Under the pieces are notes generated by a model. It did not search any database, was not told the DNA's origin, and saw only the letters and a list, made by a program, of their open reading frames with translations. The translations under genes and the position numbers were made by a program. A DNA stretch of 64,000 bases from Gilliamella sp. Choc5-1 (lineage in GTDB: Bacteria > Pseudomonadota > Gammaproteobacteria > Enterobacterales > Orbaceae). The stretch is taken from NCBI RefSeq assembly GCF_001690595.1, contig NZ_LZHH01000091.1, forward strand, positions 27,510 to 91,509. The letters are read 5' to 3'. This document shows, one piece after another, positions 61,440 through 64,000 of the stretch (positions are counted from its first letter, which is position 1; each line of letters opens with the position of its first letter).

Positions 61440-62879
61440 ATGCAACGAATAACACGGATGGCTTTTGATTCTAATAACCCTGATACAATTCCTCAGTTAG
61501 AACAATATCATTCCTTACTTTTATTATTAAAACCACATTTAACTGAACGTACTTTTTCAATTTTAGCTACACCAAAGTTAATTGATAATCAGCAATATGT
61601 AGGTTGGTATACTGATCTTGAAGGGCAACCGCTTTTACTTGATAACATAGTCAACCAATCGCAAAAAGACGAGATTATCCAAATATTACAAACGCGCCTT
61701 AATGACATTGAAACTGCAATAAACCTTATGCCATTAAGTAACGAAGAGCAAAATTTAGTTTCAATATGGCTTCCTAAAATTAAAAGCTTAAGCAACTTAA
61801 TTTATGCCATCAATGATGAACCTGTCATTGTTAATACTTTTCAAGAAGATGTACAGCCTGTGCCAATTGTTGCGCCAACACCATTTTGGCGTTGGTGGCA
61901 TTTTTTACTTTTAGCCTTATTTTTAGTTGGACTACTTGGCTTACTTTGGTACTTATTTTGTCCGCTTGCAAAACCTAAAATTGTGCCTGCTGAGCCAGCA
62001 TCGAAGCCAGTTATTTCGGCACCTGTTGAAGAAAAACAGCCAGAATCTGTGCCAGAGCCAGCAACAAAACCACAACAGCCCGAGCCACCGTTGATGTCTG
62101 AGCCTATTGCAAAATCTGAACCAGCGTTAACACCAGCGCCAGTGCCTAAGGTAAAAAATCCGCCTAACTGCATAACCAAAGAAGAGATTAAAAAAAATTC
62201 TAATCCTTCAAAAATGGTTATGATTTTTGACAACTCATTATCAATGACTGTCACCTTAAATGAACCACCACAAGAGGTTGAAAAATACTTCCAATATATG
62301 TCCTATGGTTATGGTCGTAACATGTCAGAACAAGACAGAATCAATTATGAAAAACGCATGACACGCTTACCAACTCGTTTATCAAGTAGTAAGAATGTAG
62401 CAACCTCAAGTATTGATAAAATACAACAAAATATCGATATTTCGCTTGTCACCTTAACAAGTTGCCCAACGGCCGATGTTTCGCCATTTTATAATTACAC
62501 AAATCGAGGAACGCTAAAACGAAAAATAAAACGCCTAACACCAACAGCGGCAGGTGGTGGTGGAACGCCTTTATACAGTGGGCTACAAAAAGCTAGCCAA
62601 ATGCTTGATGGTGTAAAACGTGATGATTATATTCTGATAATCAGTGATGGCGAAGACAACTGTTCAAGAAATAACATCTGTACACTAGCTAATTATATTG
62701 CATCACAAAAACCACGGTTAAAAATTAATATTGTCGATATTGCTGGCGAACACAAAATTCATTGCATTGCTAATGCCACAGGTGGCAAGGTTTACATAGC
62801 CCAAAGCCCTAAAGATATGATAAAACAGATGAATAAAGCGGTATCAAGCTTAAAAATCAACAGACCAACTTGCCAATAA
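61440..62879 (+). CDS. Bitopic vWA-domain protein, copy 2
   Basis: A 479-residue tandem paralogue of the preceding gene, alike along its whole length: the MQRITRMAFD start, LLKPHLTERTFSILA, the FWRWWHF membrane cassette (149-176), MIDAS MIFDNSLSM (260-268), LPTRLSSSKNVATSSIDKIQ and ILIISDGEDNC. Differences cluster in the proline linker and in a glycine-rich loop (TAAGGGGTPLYSG) where copy 1 has EYNSATPLYNG. AAGGA lies upstream. The 102-base gap between the copies contains TATAAT-like sequence, so an internal promoter is possible. It is the last gene of the locus. Confidence 0.8.
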   Translation: MQRITRMAFDSNNPDTIPQLEQYHSLLLLLKPHLTERTFSILATPKLIDNQQYVGWYTDLEGQPLLLDNIVNQSQKDEIIQILQTRLNDIETAINLMPLSNEEQNLVSIWLPKIKSLSNLIYAINDEPVIVNTFQEDVQPVPIVAPTPFWRWWHFLLLALFLVGLLGLLWYLFCPLAKPKIVPAEPASKPVISAPVEEKQPESVPEPATKPQQPEPPLMSEPIAKSEPALTPAPVPKVKNPPNCITKEEIKKNSNPSKMVMIFDNSLSMTVTLNEPPQEVEKYFQYMSYGYGRNMSEQDRINYEKRMTRLPTRLSSSKNVATSSIDKIQQNIDISLVTLTSCPTADVSPFYNYTNRGTLKRKIKRLTPTAAGGGGTPLYSGLQKASQMLDGVKRDDYILIISDGEDNCSRNNICTLANYIASQKPRLKINIVDIAGEHKIHCIANATGGKVYIAQSPKDMIKQMNKAVSSLKINRPTCQ

Positions 62880-62889
62880 AAAACAAACC

Positions 62890-62912
62890 GCGCCAAATTA
62901 TTTATTTGGCGC
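62890..62912 (+). terminator. Hairpin at the end of the srf locus
   Basis: GCGCCAAA (62890-62897) and TTTGGCGC (62905-62912) form a perfect 8-base stem with a 7-base loop. The plus-strand tail has no immediate T-run (TTTTT comes 10 bases on), while the minus strand has one. It probably terminates the locus and insulates it from the transposon side. Confidence 0.5.
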
Positions 62913-63048
62913 ACTAAGCTAGTTTTTGGTTGGCACATTTGAACGCTTTGAAATTTAAAACAATAAAAGCACATTTTATAGACTTAAAATAAAAAAGACA
63001 TTATCTTTTATAAAAAATCAGTCAGGAAAGGTAATGATTTTATTTAAT

Positions 63049-63080
63049 TGTAGTAGCTCAAACTTAATCTGACAGACACA
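63049..63080 (-). repeat. Probable terminal repeat of the IS481-type element
   Basis: The stretch beginning TGTAGTAGCTCAAACTTAAT at 63049 starts with TG and lies directly after the transposase stop, where the element should end. Its partner end is outside the window, so the inverted repeat and target duplication cannot be checked. Confidence 0.45.
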
Positions 63081-63082
63081 TA

Positions 63083-64000
63083 TTACTCATCGGCTTTCAT
63101 TTTAACAAAATGCGTGTCCGATGAGCAAAATAAACTCTCCAATTGCTTTTCCTTAACCAACCCCTTTGCATCATTCCATGTTTGCCATGGTGTCTTCCCA
63201 TAACAATATTTTCCTGAATGCGCTCTTTCTCGATTGTAAAATTCAAGCCATTGCTCAATATCGTTTTGTATTTCACTCAATTGCGTGTAAATCTTACGCC
63301 GAAATAAAATATCATAACATTCTGTTTTCATCGTCTTATGGAATCGCTCACAAATACCGTTTGTTTGTGGGCTGTAGGCTTTGGTCTTGGTGTGTTCAAT
63401 ATCTTCTAGATTAAGATAAAGCTCATAAGCATGGCTCTCCTTATGGCCATTATATTCCGTACCTTGGTCTGTAAGAATGCGTAACAGCGGCACTTGTTCG
63501 CTGTCAAAGAAAGGAAGCTCTTTATCATTGAGCATATCGGCAGCAATCAGGCTGTTTTTCTCGGTATAGACTTTAGCAAAAGCGAGTCTGGAATAGGTAT
63601 CAATAAATGTTTGTTGGTATATTTTCCCTATGCCTTTAATGTGCCCTACATAATAGGTATCTTGTGCACATAAATAACCCGGATGATGTGTCTCAATTTC
63701 ACCATGCGCTTCTTTTGATGCTTTGGCTTTTTCAAGGGCTTGTAATTGATTTTCAGTGAACACACATCCTTCTTGTGCCACTTTGGTTTCTAGGGCTATT
63801 AAGCGTTTTTTAAAACTTTCTAAATCGTGACGTAGCCAAATAGAGCGTACCCCACTCCCTGACACCATGATGCCTTCTTGACGAAGTTGATTGGCAACTC
63901 GATGTTGCCCATAAGCTGGATATTCATAGGCCATATTGACAACGGCTTGTTCTATATGTGGCTCTACCCGATTTTTTTCGATAGGCTTTTTACGACTGAT
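63083..64000 (-). mobile_element. IS481-type transposase, cut by the window edge
   Basis: A DDE (rve) transposase with catalytic residues in CAQDTYYVG, LTDQGTEYNG and GICERFHKT, and the N-terminal segment EYPAYGQHRVANQL typical of IS481-like elements. The frame stays open through the right edge: 22 further codons (ISRKKPIEKNRVEPHIEQAV...) precede the Met at 63934, so that Met is not the true start and the gene is incomplete only because the window ends. No stop or frameshift is seen in the visible 306 codons, so the copy may be active. It points towards the srf locus. Confidence 0.85.

Noticed and set aside
53173..62879. A type VI secretion cluster
   Set aside because: The TagQRST/PpkA-like parts suggested it, but no sheath, baseplate, Hcp, VgrG, ClpV, TssL or TssM-like gene is present in the window.
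62792..62974. Minus-strand open frame at the end of the second vWA gene
   Set aside because: It overlaps the conserved vWA C terminus and the terminator hairpin; no protein features support it.
63083..63934. A complete transposase starting at the Met at 63934
   Set aside because: The frame is open without a stop to the window edge and the upstream codons fit the transposase family, so the gene begins outside the window.

Overview
The window is strongly AT-rich chromosomal DNA from a gammaproteobacterium close to the Enterobacterales. Gene order and protein similarity match Escherichia coli in many blocks: rhlB opposite trxA-rho, rplU-rpmA-yhbE-obgE, tyrS-pdxY, rodZ-ispG-hisS-yfgM-bamB-der-yfgJ. 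A TyrR-type aroF promoter, an Sxy/TfoX protein and a RyhB-type sRNA with a Fur box fit the same lineage. The base composition and the mixture of blocks suggest the Orbaceae (Gilliamella-like gut symbionts). That placement is inference; no rRNA is present to confirm it.

Layout. 0-8 kb: anaerobic ribonucleotide reductase (nrdD-nrdG, with tandem NrdR boxes), gnd, rho, trxA and divergent rhlB. 8-18 kb: sxy/tfoX, a small exported orphan, glnB, nadE, aroB, aroF (three TyrR boxes) and purL. 18-26 kb: a DUF2339/DUF3999 membrane pair and a NarX/NarL-like two-component system. 26-30.5 kb: rplU-rpmA-yhbE-obgE, a RyhB-like sRNA, smrB and nth. 30.8-42.5 kb: putP, tyrS, pdxY, a very short rodZ, ispG, hisS, yfgM, bamB, der, yfgJ, adk and ybeD. 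42.7-44.6 kb: glutathionylspermidine synthetase/amidase (gss). I saw no tRNA, rRNA or CRISPR array.

The accessory highlight is 44.8-62.9 kb: twelve genes in one direction, mostly touching or overlapping. It opens with srfA-srfB-srfC (a bitopic membrane protein, an actin/Hsp70-fold ATPase and a dynamin-like P-loop GTPase). A second bitopic protein follows, then a periplasmic von Willebrand A (vWA) protein resembling the periplasmic part of the type VI secretion kinase PpkA but with no kinase. Next come a LolD-type ABC ATPase, an FtsX-type permease, a periplasmic formylglycine-enzyme-fold protein and lipoproteins. This is the same set of parts as the TagT-TagS-TagR-TagQ signalling module of type VI secretion. 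Two tandem bitopic vWA paralogues close the locus. No T6SS structural gene and no kinase or phosphatase is visible. My reading is a composite envelope-spanning system joining SrfABC to a TagQRST-like sensor; its function is unknown to me.

A partial IS481-type transposase, cut by the right edge of the window, lies just downstream. Several starts were moved inward from the longest reading frame where a ribosome binding site or family alignment favoured it (trxA, rhlB, nadE, aroB, aroF, yhbE, srfA, the gene at 52132 and the orphan at 9047).
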